Below, one piece after another: positions 1 through 7,388 of a stretch of 18,966 nt of DNA. Positions within the stretch are counted from its first letter, which is position 1. Each line of letters begins with the position of its first letter. The stretch is from JAFGPF01 sp964500415 (lineage in GTDB: Bacteria; Chloroflexota; Dehalococcoidia; Dehalococcoidales; RBG-16-60-22). Both the position numbers and the translations under genes were made by a program. The notes beneath the pieces are model-generated. The model saw only the letters and a list, made by a program, of their open reading frames with translations, was not told the DNA's origin and ran no database searches. Location of the stretch: NCBI GenBank assembly GCA_964500415.1, contig CAZCOB010000043.1, positions 1-18,966 of the forward strand, in the 5' to 3' direction.

Positions 1-228
1 TTTGACCTGGTCTGGTTTGGGATACTATACGTGGTTAACCTGGAGATTGGACTTATTACACCCCCGATGGGAGTAAATTTGTTTTTTGTGCGAAACGTCT
101 TTAACATAAAAACAGGTGAACTTCTCAAAGGGGCAGTGCCATTCCTGATTACCTTGGTAATTTTCTTATTTATTGTGTTATTTGTGCCTGATCTAAGTCT
201 CTGGCTTCCTGATATGATGACAAAATGA
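1..228 (+). CDS. TRAP transporter large permease (DctM-like), C-terminal fragment
   Basis: Only the last 75 codons are inside the window; the frame is open to the first base and stops at 226-228. The fragment carries the motif LITPPMGVNLFF (residues 18-29 of the fragment), typical of the C-terminal part of the DctM/SiaM large membrane subunit of tripartite ATP-independent periplasmic transporters, followed by a strongly hydrophobic helix (about residues 47-65) and a short tail. TRAP carriers use an ion gradient and a periplasmic binding protein to import organic anions such as dicarboxylates, sialic acid or sulfonates. The stop lies 88 bases before a glycyl-radical activase gene on the same strand, so it probably supplies the substrate of the enzyme encoded next. 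The substrate cannot be read from this fragment. Confidence 0.85.
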   Translation, partial: FDLVWFGILYVVNLEIGLITPPMGVNLFFVRNVFNIKTGELLKGAVPFLITLVIFLFIVLFVPDLSLWLPDMMTK

Positions 229-316
229 TAAACAATCACCCCGCGGTCAGTTCTTGCCGCAGAAGGTGGTGTGAGATGCCCGAACCTGCTGTAAGAAATA
301 ACCAGGATATTAAATT

Positions 317-1225
317 ATGTCTAACTTGGTCACAAATATTCAAGGGTACTCAATCCATGACGGACCGGGCATAAGAACAGTAGTGTTCTTGAAAGGATGC
401 GGTCTTGAATGTCAGTGGTGCAGCAACCCCGAATGTATTTCCCCGCACCCTGAAGTCGGATTTGTTAAAGCCCTTTGCACTAAATGCGGCAAGTGTGCAG
501 AAGTATGCCCCGATGGGGCACTGGTTTATGAGGCAGGTAAGCTACCTCGTATCGACCGTGAACGATGCTCGGGCTGCGGCGCGTGCAGTTCGGTATGTTC
601 TTATAAAGCATTCGTTCTCTATGGTACACAAATGAACGCCGATGAGGTTTTCGATGCCGTAAACAGGGATAAAATGTTTTACCAGGCATCGGGTGGCGGA
701 GTGACGGTTTCCGGTGGAGAGGCCCTCCTGCAGTCGCAATTTGTATGTGACCTGTTTGAAAAATGCCATCGGGCCGGCATTCACACCTGCGTGGAGACAT
801 CAGGATATGCCGTCGAGTCCGCTTTGCGGCAGGTCCTCCCTTGCACTGATTATGTACTCTATGACCTCAAACACCTAAATTCTAAAAAACACCGCCAGTA
901 TACCGGCAAGCCGAATAATCTGATACTTTCCAACGCAAAGATTGTAGCCGCAAGCGGGGTAGAAATGCTTTTCCGGATGCCTTTGATTCCGGGCATTAAT
1001 GATGATATGCAAAACATCAAGGAGACGTCGGATTTTTTAAATGGATTAGGGAATAATTCCCTACGTATTGAACTAATGCCTTACCATCGATTAGGAAAAG
1101 GAAAATACGAATCTTTGGATGAGAAATATCCGTTATCCGATGTGCTTTCACCTGAACCGAAACATGTGGAATCTGTGAAAAAGGCATTTGAGGACAACGG
1201 CATAATCTGTTCTGTATCGAGATGA
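317..1225 (+). CDS. Glycyl-radical enzyme activating enzyme (radical SAM)
   Basis: Radical-SAM activase that abstracts a hydrogen from the glycine of a partner glycyl-radical enzyme, here almost surely the product of the next gene. The 302-residue protein begins with the activase signature DGPGIRTVVFLKGC and the radical-SAM cluster Cys28-x3-Cys32-x2-Cys35 (GCGLECQWCSNPE). Two further 4Fe-4S ferredoxin motifs follow, Cys54/57/60/64 and Cys84/87/90/94; this insert is found in activases of hydroxyphenylacetate decarboxylase, benzylsuccinate synthase and choline lyase, but not in the short pyruvate formate-lyase activase. A GGEALL segment and a SAM-binding region follow. ATG 317 is preceded by a modest AGGA at 304-307. 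The gene sits 58 bases ahead of the enzyme gene, with a hairpin in between. The subtype cannot be fixed from the sequence alone. Confidence 0.93.
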   Translation: MSNLVTNIQGYSIHDGPGIRTVVFLKGCGLECQWCSNPECISPHPEVGFVKALCTKCGKCAEVCPDGALVYEAGKLPRIDRERCSGCGACSSVCSYKAFVLYGTQMNADEVFDAVNRDKMFYQASGGGVTVSGGEALLQSQFVCDLFEKCHRAGIHTCVETSGYAVESALRQVLPCTDYVLYDLKHLNSKKHRQYTGKPNNLILSNAKIVAASGVEMLFRMPLIPGINDDMQNIKETSDFLNGLGNNSLRIELMPYHRLGKGKYESLDEKYPLSDVLSPEPKHVESVKKAFEDNGIICSVSR

Positions 1226-1246
1226 TATAATATATTACAGGAAAAG

Positions 1247-1263
1247 GCCGGGCGCGACCCGGT
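1247..1263 (+). other. Intercistronic hairpin between activase and glycyl-radical enzyme genes
   Basis: CCGGG (1248-1252) pairs with CCCGG (1258-1262) around a five-base loop, and the stem can be extended by G-U pairs outward. There is no T-tract, so it does not look like an intrinsic terminator. It ends about 10 bases before the GGAGG of the enzyme gene. Inference: an mRNA processing or stabilising element that lets the enzyme be made in excess of its activase. Confidence 0.35.
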
Positions 1264-1283
1264 TAATCAGATTGGAGGTAATC

Positions 1284-3734
1284 ATGGTTACAAAATCTAA
1301 TACCGATGAAGCGTTAATAAAAACGATTGACAACTTACAGCTAAGTGAGCAGCTTTTTCAACTGAAGGACGCCATGTTCAGCGCCCCGAGAATAATTTCC
1401 GTTGACCGGGCCAAACTCGCGATGGAGTCCTGGAAGGAGACAGGGGGGGAAGACATCGAACTCCGCCGTGCCAAACTGTTCAAGAAAGTGCTCGAAGGTG
1501 TCCCTATAGCTATCCACGATTTTGATATATTAGTGGGCAGGGAAACAGAACATCTTATAGGCGCGCCGGTGTTTGTGGATGAAAACGGAGACTCAATCGC
1601 CGGGCTCTGGAACGAAGGGGATAGCCTGAGCCGATGGATGGTATTTCAGGGGAAAAATGCCAAAGGAGAAAAAAATATCTTAAGGGAATGCTCCCGTTTT
1701 TTTGCCGGGAAGACGGCGCCAGACCATGTCAATGAGGCATGGCATTCCGTAGTAGGCACCTGGGCACAAGATATAACCGAAGCAAAAGGCAGCGACCCTA
1801 CCCCGGATTCCGGTTATTTTCCCGGTGTAACCTGCCGGGGAATGTGGGAAAAGTTGCTAACCAAAGGCATGCGCGGCTTGATAGAGGAAGCTAAAGATGG
1901 TCTTCAGCGGTTTAGCAAAATGAAAGAGACTGATATAAACAAACTCTATTTTTGGCAATCGGCAATCATCGTCTGTGAGGCGATGATACATTATGCGCAG
2001 AGGTATGCTGAACTGGCGCGCCGTAAAGCGAATGAAGAGTCCAACCCTGAAAAACGAAACGAGCTTCTTGAGATTGCCAACATTTGCGAATACGTACCGG
2101 AGAACCCGGCACGAACATTTCATGAGGCCCTTCAGTCTATGAACTTCATTTTGGTCGGCAGAGGGCTGGAGATGATGTACCCTCTCTTAGTCGGCAGAAT
2201 AGACCAGTACCTAAAACCCTATTTTGAAAAAGACATCCAAGAAGGGCGGTTGACGTTGGAAAGAGCCGCAGAACTTCTGGGAAGCGCGTTAACGCTCTGG
2301 GGTATGAAAGTGGTTGTCCCGGTCGGTAAAACACAGCAGGAAACCCACCAATTCAGTTACAGCATCAACAGTATAAATATTGGTGGCGTAGACAAAGATG
2401 GGAAAGACGCTACGAATGCATTGAGTTATCTTGTTCTCCATATGATAGGTTTAATTAAACTGTCATCACCGACTGTCCTTCTTAATTGGCACTCGCAAAC
2501 ACCCCGACGGTTGCTGCTTAAGGCTTTGGAGACGAACGTAAAGACAAAAGGTGGTATCCCCTTATTTGAAAACAGCGATCATGTTGTAGCCAGCTTTTTA
2601 AATGACGGAACGCCCATAGAAGATGCGAGAAACTGGTACGGACAGGGGTGCGTAACACCGATTCTTCCGACTAAAGTTGACCATAACGGCAGTGAAGGCA
2701 AAGGGGCGGTAAACGTTGCGCTGATGTTGGACCTCACGCTTCACAGGGGTGTATCGCAAATAACGGGGGAAAAAGTGGGTATTGATGTTGGCGACCCGCG
2801 GCACTTCAAGACCTTTGATGATTTATACGAAGCATTCAAGAAACAGTATAAATTCGTTGTCAATCGGGTTTTATGGCTCGGCACTCTAGCCCAGAGTGTT
2901 GAGCCGAAGTATCTGCGTTTTCCGTTTAACTCTTGTGTTACCGGCCCTGGCTGTATGAAGAAAGGGCAGGATATCCTTATTACGGACTCGGACCATAGTT
3001 ATGGTATCAGTGACCGGGCAATCGTAGACACGGCAGATTCTCTTACAGCTATCAAGAAACTGGTATTCAACGAGAAAAAATTGACCATGGATGAACTCCT
3101 CAATGCTCTTGATACCAACTTCGGGGGCGAGAGAGGTGAAGAAATAAGACAGATGTGCCTGGCGGCGCCTAAGTTCGGTAATGATATCGATGAGGTAGAT
3201 TTGATGGTCCGTGATGTAGGAAAGTTTTCCGGAGGTATAATCATGTCGTATAAAAACCCCTTTGATGTACCCTGTAAAATCTCCCGTGAAGGGCTGTCCT
3301 GGCATTATTTCGGAGGCCTTGGAATCGGTGCTCTCTCCAATGGACGTAAATCAAAGGAGCCGCTAAATGACGGTTCGATATCGCCGATGCGGGGAATGGA
3401 TAAACTTGGCCCCACTGGAGTAATGAGGTCAGTAATAAAGGCAGGTTTTAAAGAATCTTACGCTTCATGCCTGAACCAAAAGTTTTCCAGCACCGTCATG
3501 CAAAGCCCGGAGAGCCGTGAAAAATTAGCCATACTCACCGATACATTCTTCAGAAACGGCGGGCAGCACATCCAGTATAACATGGTGGATACTGAAGAAT
3601 TACTCGATGCCAAAGCAAATCCTGAAAAGCACCGTGACCTGGTGGTGAGAGTGGGGGGCTTCAGCGCCTACTTTGTCATGCTTTCTCCAGAAGTTCAGGA
3701 TGACATTATTTACAGAAGTGAACAGGGTTGTTAG
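1284..3734 (+). CDS. Glycyl-radical enzyme, pyruvate formate-lyase superfamily, subtype unknown
   Basis: An 816-residue enzyme that carries a stable glycyl radical installed by the upstream activase and uses an active-site thiyl radical. The C-terminus holds the glycyl-radical motif RVGGFSAYF with the radical on Gly792. The catalytic cysteine is Cys456 in YGQGCVTP. Pyruvate formate-lyase has two adjacent cysteines, and the eliminases and hydroxyphenylacetate decarboxylase have Gly-Cys-Val-Glu with the Glu as general base; here that position is Thr458. Other family landmarks are present: PARTFHEALQ, GGVDKDGKDATNALSYLVL and the C-terminal EVQDDIIYRSEQ. ATG 1284 is chosen over the upstream TTG because GGAGG at 1274-1278 is well placed for it. 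Neighbours are a TRAP carrier upstream and an alpha/beta hydrolase 32 bases downstream. A decarboxylase, a fumarate-adding synthase or a new lyase are all possible. Confidence 0.92.
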   Translation: MVTKSNTDEALIKTIDNLQLSEQLFQLKDAMFSAPRIISVDRAKLAMESWKETGGEDIELRRAKLFKKVLEGVPIAIHDFDILVGRETEHLIGAPVFVDENGDSIAGLWNEGDSLSRWMVFQGKNAKGEKNILRECSRFFAGKTAPDHVNEAWHSVVGTWAQDITEAKGSDPTPDSGYFPGVTCRGMWEKLLTKGMRGLIEEAKDGLQRFSKMKETDINKLYFWQSAIIVCEAMIHYAQRYAELARRKANEESNPEKRNELLEIANICEYVPENPARTFHEALQSMNFILVGRGLEMMYPLLVGRIDQYLKPYFEKDIQEGRLTLERAAELLGSALTLWGMKVVVPVGKTQQETHQFSYSINSINIGGVDKDGKDATNALSYLVLHMIGLIKLSSPTVLLNWHSQTPRRLLLKALETNVKTKGGIPLFENSDHVVASFLNDGTPIEDARNWYGQGCVTPILPTKVDHNGSEGKGAVNVALMLDLTLHRGVSQITGEKVGIDVGDPRHFKTFDDLYEAFKKQYKFVVNRVLWLGTLAQSVEPKYLRFPFNSCVTGPGCMKKGQDILITDSDHSYGISDRAIVDTADSLTAIKKLVFNEKKLTMDELLNALDTNFGGERGEEIRQMCLAAPKFGNDIDEVDLMVRDVGKFSGGIIMSYKNPFDVPCKISREGLSWHYFGGLGIGALSNGRKSKEPLNDGSISPMRGMDKLGPTGVMRSVIKAGFKESYASCLNQKFSSTVMQSPESREKLAILTDTFFRNGGQHIQYNMVDTEELLDAKANPEKHRDLVVRVGGFSAYFVMLSPEVQDDIIYRSEQGC

Positions 3735-3766
3735 GAACGTTTAAAGGACATATAAGGAGGAAGAAG

Positions 3767-4738
3767 ATGAATCAAGATCTGACTGAACTACTCGACCCTG
3801 AACTCAAAAGCCCTATCAAGATGATGTTAAGCCAGATGCCGCCAATGAATTTCAACGATTTACCCACGGCCCGTGCTGCGTCTAAGCAGATGATGGCGGT
3901 AATGAAGGCGCAGATGCCGGTTATTCCCGGTGTCATTACCGAAGACCGGACAATTCCGGGGCCTAATGGGTCTCTCAACGTCACTATAAGAATCTATCGG
4001 CCGGAAAAACAGGCCGGATCGCTCCCTGCCTTGCTATGGATTCATGGTGGTGGCTACATGCTCGGCGATATTGACCAGGAAGATTTCACAGCAAAACAAT
4101 TCACTTTAGCCGGAGAATGTATTGTTGTATCGGTAGAACACCGGTTAGCCCCGGAGCATCCTTATCCGGCCCCACTGGAAGACTGTTATGCTGCTTTGAA
4201 ATGGTTGTCAAGCCATGCCGATGAATTGGGGATAGACCGCTCCCGTATCGCTGTCGGAGGCGCCAGCGCTGGGGGTGGGCTTGCTGCCGGGCTGGCTATC
4301 CTGGCGCGCGACCGGGCTGAGGTAAAGACTATTTTCCAGCTACTGGTTTATCCTATGATTAACGATTGTAATACCACTCCCGCCAGTGATACCCTGCCGG
4401 ACGCTCTTTTCTGGACCCGGGAGAATAATTTAATCGGCTGGCGTTCATATCTGGGTTGTGAGCCAGGTAGAGAAGGAATTTCCTGCTATGCAGCGGCCTT
4501 TAGAGCTACAAATCTGGAAGGACTTCCAAAGGCGTATATTACAGTTGGAGGCCTTGATTTATTCGCCCAGGAAGATATCGATTATTCACGGAGATTGATT
4601 GCAGCGAGTGTCCCCACTGAACTTCATGTGTACCCCGGGGGATGCCATGCTTTTGATATGTTGGTGCCCGGTGCCGATATCACTAAAAGATTTACTGCTG
4701 ATATACACAATGCGTTAAAACGGGCACTAAGAATTTGA
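3767..4738 (+). CDS. Alpha/beta hydrolase of the hormone-sensitive-lipase group (esterase)
   Basis: A 323-residue cytoplasmic carboxylesterase-type hydrolase. The oxyanion-hole motif HGGGY lies at residues 93-97, the nucleophile elbow GASAG at 165-169 with Ser167, and the probable remaining triad members are Asp264 (GGLDLF) and His294 (GGCHAF). EHRLAPEHPYPAPLEDC is a typical HSL-group stretch, and the length is normal for bacterial members. ATG 3767 has an ideal AAGGAGG at 3754-3760; an upstream TTG at 3728 that overlaps the previous gene is less likely. It follows the glycyl-radical enzyme by 32 bases and is probably cotranscribed. It may open an ester or lactone in the same pathway, but no signal peptide or other substrate hint is visible. 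Confidence 0.9.
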   Translation: MNQDLTELLDPELKSPIKMMLSQMPPMNFNDLPTARAASKQMMAVMKAQMPVIPGVITEDRTIPGPNGSLNVTIRIYRPEKQAGSLPALLWIHGGGYMLGDIDQEDFTAKQFTLAGECIVVSVEHRLAPEHPYPAPLEDCYAALKWLSSHADELGIDRSRIAVGGASAGGGLAAGLAILARDRAEVKTIFQLLVYPMINDCNTTPASDTLPDALFWTRENNLIGWRSYLGCEPGREGISCYAAAFRATNLEGLPKAYITVGGLDLFAQEDIDYSRRLIAASVPTELHVYPGGCHAFDMLVPGADITKRFTADIHNALKRALRI

Positions 4739-4767
4739 AAGAATAGCCGAAATATTCCAAAGGTCGG

Positions 4768-4906
4768 GTGACGGTGATATTGCCTGAATACAGCCATCTG
4801 GAAATAGTGCCATATGAGGAAGAACGGCAGATCTGGGATACCATCGTAAAGATCAATATGGATATTATACCCTATAAAAAGAAGAGTGAGCTGACAAGAG
4901 GAGGAT
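4768..4906 (+). pseudogene. 5' fragment of an unrecognised gene cut by an insertion sequence
   Basis: A GTG-started frame begins 29 bases after the hydrolase stop and runs into the left end of an IS3-family element at about 4907. About 46 codons of host sequence remain, including EYSHLEIVPYEEERQIW and a Lys-rich stretch IPYKKKSEL. I do not recognise the family. The frame continues a further 26 codons into insertion-sequence DNA before stopping at 4986. No obvious continuation of the gene appears beyond the insertion block, where the same region holds only a frame of about 20 codons. The spacing suggests that it was the next gene of the operon. A weak ribosome-binding site and short length make even the start uncertain. 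Confidence 0.4.
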
Positions 4907-4926
4907 TGAGGTGGCCCGCATCATTA
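4904..4926. repeat. Outer inverted repeat, left end of the double-IS block
   Basis: GATTGAGGTG at 4904-4913 is the exact reverse complement of CACCTCAATC at 7379-7388, the right outer end of the block, and the similarity continues imperfectly inward (CC at 4915-4916, TTAGG at 4924-4928). Both sequences are the orfB-side termini of two different IS3 elements. Three of the ten matching bases lie outside the expected TG terminus. Confidence 0.55.
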
Positions 4927-5826
4927 GGACAGGATAGGGGCAATATTAAGATTGGATTCCGCTATCCTCAAGGGGTCTGGTGTTAAGGATTCTACCATAA
5001 CTCCATTAGTAGCTTCTACCGTCATTGAGTTGAATACCTCGGCCGGGGTCCGGTAACCATGGGTTTGGTGAGGGCGCTCGGTGTTGTAGAAGCGGAAGTA
5101 GTTACCGAGACCGATTCTGGCTTCTCTGCCATCCTGATATGCTTTCAGATATACTTCCTCGTATTTCACTGACCGCCACAGCCTCTCGATGAACAGGTTG
5201 TCGTTATAGCTTCCTTTCCCATCCATACTGATCCTGACTCCGTGCTGCTGCAGGAGCCCGGTGAAGGCATCCCCGGTAAACTGGCTGCCCTGATCGGTGT
5301 TGAATATCTCGGGCTTGCCTTTCTTGAGCGCTTCCCCCAGTGCCTCGACACAGAAGCCGGCGTCCAGGGTGTTCGACAGCCTCCAGGAGAGCACATACCG
5401 GCTGTACCAGTCGATGATGGCCACCAGATAAAGGAATCCCCGGGCCATGGGGATGCAGGTGATGTCCGCCGCCCATACCTGGTTGGGCCGCGTTATCTTC
5501 ATGCCGCCCAGCAGGTAGGGGTAGATTTTGTGACCCGGTGTCGGCTGGCTGGTCCTGGGACGCCGGTAGATGGCCTTGAGACCCATTATGCGCATGAGTC
5601 TCCGGATACGTTTCCGATTGGCCCGGTGGCCCTGACTCTTCAACCAGGCGGCTATCTTGCGTGCCCCGTAGAACGGTGTGGACAGGTATTGACGGTCAAT
5701 CAGCTTCATAAGAGTGAGATCCTCCTCAGAGATTCCAACTGGCTGGTAGTACAGACCGGAGCGGCTGATATCCAGCAACCGGCACTGGCGTACTATTGAG
5801 AGCGACGTATGCCGGCGGTCAACCAC
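4924..5826 (-). CDS. IS3-family transposase, OrfB (DDE integrase core)
   Basis: A 300-residue transposase catalytic subunit with an N-terminal HTH_21-like segment (RQCRLLDISRSGLYYQ) and an rve-type DDE core: Asp in VWAADITCIP, Asp in FNTDQGSQFTG and Glu in NDNLFIERLWRSVKYEE. The C-terminal ERPHQTHGYRTPAEVF is typical of IS3 elements of this group. It begins with GTG at 5826, but the same frame is open upstream into the end of orfA. OrfB lies in the -1 frame relative to orfA, so a fused OrfAB made by frameshifting is likely; a TTTT run within GATTTTCT near the end of orfA is one possible slip site. No break in the catalytic domain is visible. Confidence 0.9.
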   Translation of the reverse strand: MVDRRHTSLSIVRQCRLLDISRSGLYYQPVGISEEDLTLMKLIDRQYLSTPFYGARKIAAWLKSQGHRANRKRIRRLMRIMGLKAIYRRPRTSQPTPGHKIYPYLLGGMKITRPNQVWAADITCIPMARGFLYLVAIIDWYSRYVLSWRLSNTLDAGFCVEALGEALKKGKPEIFNTDQGSQFTGDAFTGLLQQHGVRISMDGKGSYNDNLFIERLWRSVKYEEVYLKAYQDGREARIGLGNYFRFYNTERPHQTHGYRTPAEVFNSMTVEATNGVMVESLTPDPLRIAESNLNIAPILS

Positions 5827-5846
5827 CTCACGCCGCCGCTCTACGT

Positions 5847-6131
5847 TCAGCGACCCAAGGCATTGTCTAGAAAATCCCGCTCTACCTTGAGCTGGCCAAT
5901 CTGCTGGTATAACCGGGTGATGAGGCTAGCCTCGTCTTTCTTTTTCTGAGCTTGGTCACCGCCGAAGACGCCGGCGGCGCCCTCAGCTAGAGAATTCTTC
6001 CACTTGCGAATCTGGCCAGGGTGAACCTCAAACCGGCTGGCCAGTTCGGCTATCGTCTCTTCACCCTTTAATGCTTCCAGGGCTACCCCGGCCTTGAACG
6101 ATGGGCTGTGTTTCCTTCGGTTCTGTTTCAT
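5847..6131 (-). CDS. IS3-family transposase, OrfA (helix-turn-helix)
   Basis: A 94-residue DNA-binding subunit: an HTH_Tnp_1 domain at residues 6-55 (HSPSFKAGVALEALKGEET, ASRFEVHPGQIRKWK) and a C-terminal leucine-rich stretch that would form the coiled coil (ITRLYQQIGQLKVERDFLDN). It starts at ATG 6131 with a purine-rich GGAGGAGGAG run just upstream on the minus strand. It is the first frame of the left insertion sequence, with orfB 20 bases further on in the -1 frame. Confidence 0.88.
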   Translation of the reverse strand: MKQNRRKHSPSFKAGVALEALKGEETIAELASRFEVHPGQIRKWKNSLAEGAAGVFGGDQAQKKKDEASLITRLYQQIGQLKVERDFLDNALGR

Positions 6132-6248
6132 ATCCTGCTCCTCCTCCTGCTTTTCTTATTTTAGGGATGACCTGCACCCCCCAAAATGTGCCAAAACTGA
6201 GGAGATTTTTTCGTAATGCTAAAATACATTGGAAGGAGTATTGGCTTC

Positions 6249-6515
6249 ATGAAAAGATCGCACTTCAGCTCAGAGCAGATCGTGTTCGCGCTAAGGCAGG
6301 CCGAATCGGGGACCCCCGTCACCGAAGTCTGCCGGAAGATGGGTATCGTCGAGCAGACGTTTTACCGATGGAAGAAGAAGTATATCGGCATGGGTGTCGC
6401 CGAAGTCAGGCGGCTCAAGATACTGGAGGATGAAAACAGGAAGCTGAAGCAGCTTGTCGCTGACCTGAGCCTGGATAAGCAAATGCTCCAGGATATCCTA
6501 CGAAAAAAAGGTTAA
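6249..6515 (+). CDS. IS3-family transposase, OrfA (IS407-like helix-turn-helix)
   Basis: An 88-residue subunit starting at ATG 6249 (MKRSHFSSEQIVFALRQAE), preceded by GGAAGGAG at 6230-6237. Residues 1-50 form the HTH_Tnp_1 domain, including VCRKMGIVEQTFYRWKKKY, and the C-terminal half is a coiled coil (ILEDENRKLKQLVADL). An in-frame ATG at 6216 lies upstream but would add an extension atypical of the family. The last codons run through a seven-A stretch, where the ribosome can slip into orfB. Confidence 0.88.
   Translation: MKRSHFSSEQIVFALRQAESGTPVTEVCRKMGIVEQTFYRWKKKYIGMGVAEVRRLKILEDENRKLKQLVADLSLDKQMLQDILRKKG
6503..6510 (+). other. Probable programmed -1 frameshift site (A7-G)
   Basis: A run of seven A followed by G at 6503-6510 lies two codons before the orfA stop. 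Slipping back one base here continues without a stop into the orfB frame, reading RLRPAQFREYGRWLQ before the GTG at 6554. This is the classic arrangement for making the OrfAB transposase in IS3 elements. Confidence 0.7.
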
Positions 6516-6553
6516 GGCCTGCTCAGTTCCGGGAATATGGTCGTTGGCTGCAG

Positions 6554-7339
6554 GTGTGCTATGGGGTAACCGGGCGTAGGGTGTGCCGGGTGCTGCAGGG
6601 CCATCGATCGGTCTATGATTATAAAAGTAGAAGAGATGAGCAGGCGGCCTTGAGGATGCGAATTAGGGACATTGCCCAGGCGAGAGTCAGCTATGGTTAT
6701 CGGCGGATACATGTATTGTTGCTGAGAGAGGGCTGGAAAGTGAATCACAAGCGGGTGTACCGGTTGTACAAGCTCGAAGGACTGATGATGCGGCCAAAGA
6801 GACCCAGGCGTCATGTGTCAGCCAGCCGGCGGATGGTAAGGGCAACCGCCAGTTTCCCGAATGAAAGCTGGCCGATGGATTTCATGAGCGATGCACTCTA
6901 TGACGGACAGAAAATCAAGCTCCTAACGTTAGTGGATAACTTTACCCGGGAGAGTCTGGCGATAGAGGTGGCCTGGCGCCTCGGAGGACACAGTGTCGTG
7001 GCAGCGTTGATGCAGGTGGTCGAGGAAAGTGGACTGCCCAAATCGATCAGGATAGACAATGGCCCTGAATTCACTTCGAAGGTGCTGGACCAATGGGCGT
7101 ATCTAAATGGCGTAGAGTTAGATTTCATCCGTCCCGGCAAGCCGACAGACAATGCCTTGATCGAGTCCTTCAACGGACGTTTCAGGGAAGAATGCTTGAA
7201 TGAGAGCTGGTTCCTATCTCTGGAGGATGCCCGGGAGAAAGTTGAGGAATGGAGGCAACACTATAACCGGGAGAGGCCACATGGCTCTCTTGGAAATGTA
7301 CCACCGGTTGAATTTGCGAAAGCATTGGTACTAAAATAA
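6554..7339 (+). CDS. IS3-family transposase, OrfB (DDE integrase core)
   Basis: A 261-residue catalytic subunit (GTG at 6554; probably translated mostly as OrfAB through the upstream A7 site). It has an HTH_21-like segment (RIRDIAQARVSYGYRRIHVLL) and a DDE core: Asp in SWPMDFMSDAL, Asp in RIDNGPEFTS and Glu in TDNALIESFNGRFREECL, followed by ERPHGSLGNVPPVEF. The sequence places it near the IS407 group. The frame is unbroken and ends 46 bases before the proposed right terminus. Confidence 0.9.
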   Translation: MCYGVTGRRVCRVLQGHRSVYDYKSRRDEQAALRMRIRDIAQARVSYGYRRIHVLLLREGWKVNHKRVYRLYKLEGLMMRPKRPRRHVSASRRMVRATASFPNESWPMDFMSDALYDGQKIKLLTLVDNFTRESLAIEVAWRLGGHSVVAALMQVVEESGLPKSIRIDNGPEFTSKVLDQWAYLNGVELDFIRPGKPTDNALIESFNGRFREECLNESWFLSLEDAREKVEEWRQHYNRERPHGSLGNVPPVEFAKALVLK

Positions 7340-7378
7340 CTGGGAAAATCACCTTATGATTGGCCCTAAGACGGGGTT

Positions 7379-7388
7379 CACCTCAATC
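7379..7388. repeat. Outer inverted repeat, right end of the double-IS block
   Basis: CACCTCAATC here is the exact inverse of GATTGAGGTG at 4904-4913. The proposed element boundary falls at 7385. It marks the right edge of the insertion block. Confidence 0.55.

Larger units (their letters stand above)
4907..6167 (-). mobile_element. IS3-family insertion sequence, left copy (orfA/orfB on minus strand)
   Basis: A two-frame IS3-type element with transposase frames on the minus strand at 6131-5847 and 5826-4924. The orfB-side end is placed at 4907, where a TG-initiated terminus (TGAGGTGGCCCGCA) begins 17 bases beyond the orfB stop. The orfA-side end is ambiguous: the sequence TGCAGGTCATCCC, read leftwards from 6176, resembles the other terminus with one extra base, but it overlaps the first nine bases of the neighbouring element. 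No target-site duplication can be seen. Both reading frames look intact, so the element may still be active if its right terminus is complete. Confidence 0.75.
6168..7385 (+). mobile_element. IS3-family insertion sequence, right copy (orfA/orfB on plus strand)
   Basis: A second IS3-type element of 1218 bases, with frames at 6249-6515 and 6554-7339. Its left terminus TGACCTGCACCCC (6168-6180) resembles the TGTACTGCACCC start of IS150-type elements. The right terminus, read inward from 7385, is TGAGGTGAACCCC, giving an imperfect inverted repeat (TGA..TG.ACCCC). The transposase frames differ clearly from those of the left element, so this is a separate insertion and not a duplication. Short flanking direct repeats are absent (GGGA on the left, ATCA on the right), which suggests rearrangement after insertion. 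Confidence 0.8.

Noticed and set aside
1284..3734. Pyruvate formate-lyase assignment
   Set aside because: The tandem Cys-Cys of that enzyme is missing (GCVT instead), and the activase has two extra ferredoxin clusters that its activase lacks.
5242..5799. A 185-codon plus-strand frame inside the left insertion sequence
   Set aside because: It lies wholly antisense to the well-supported transposase orfB and has no recognisable domain.
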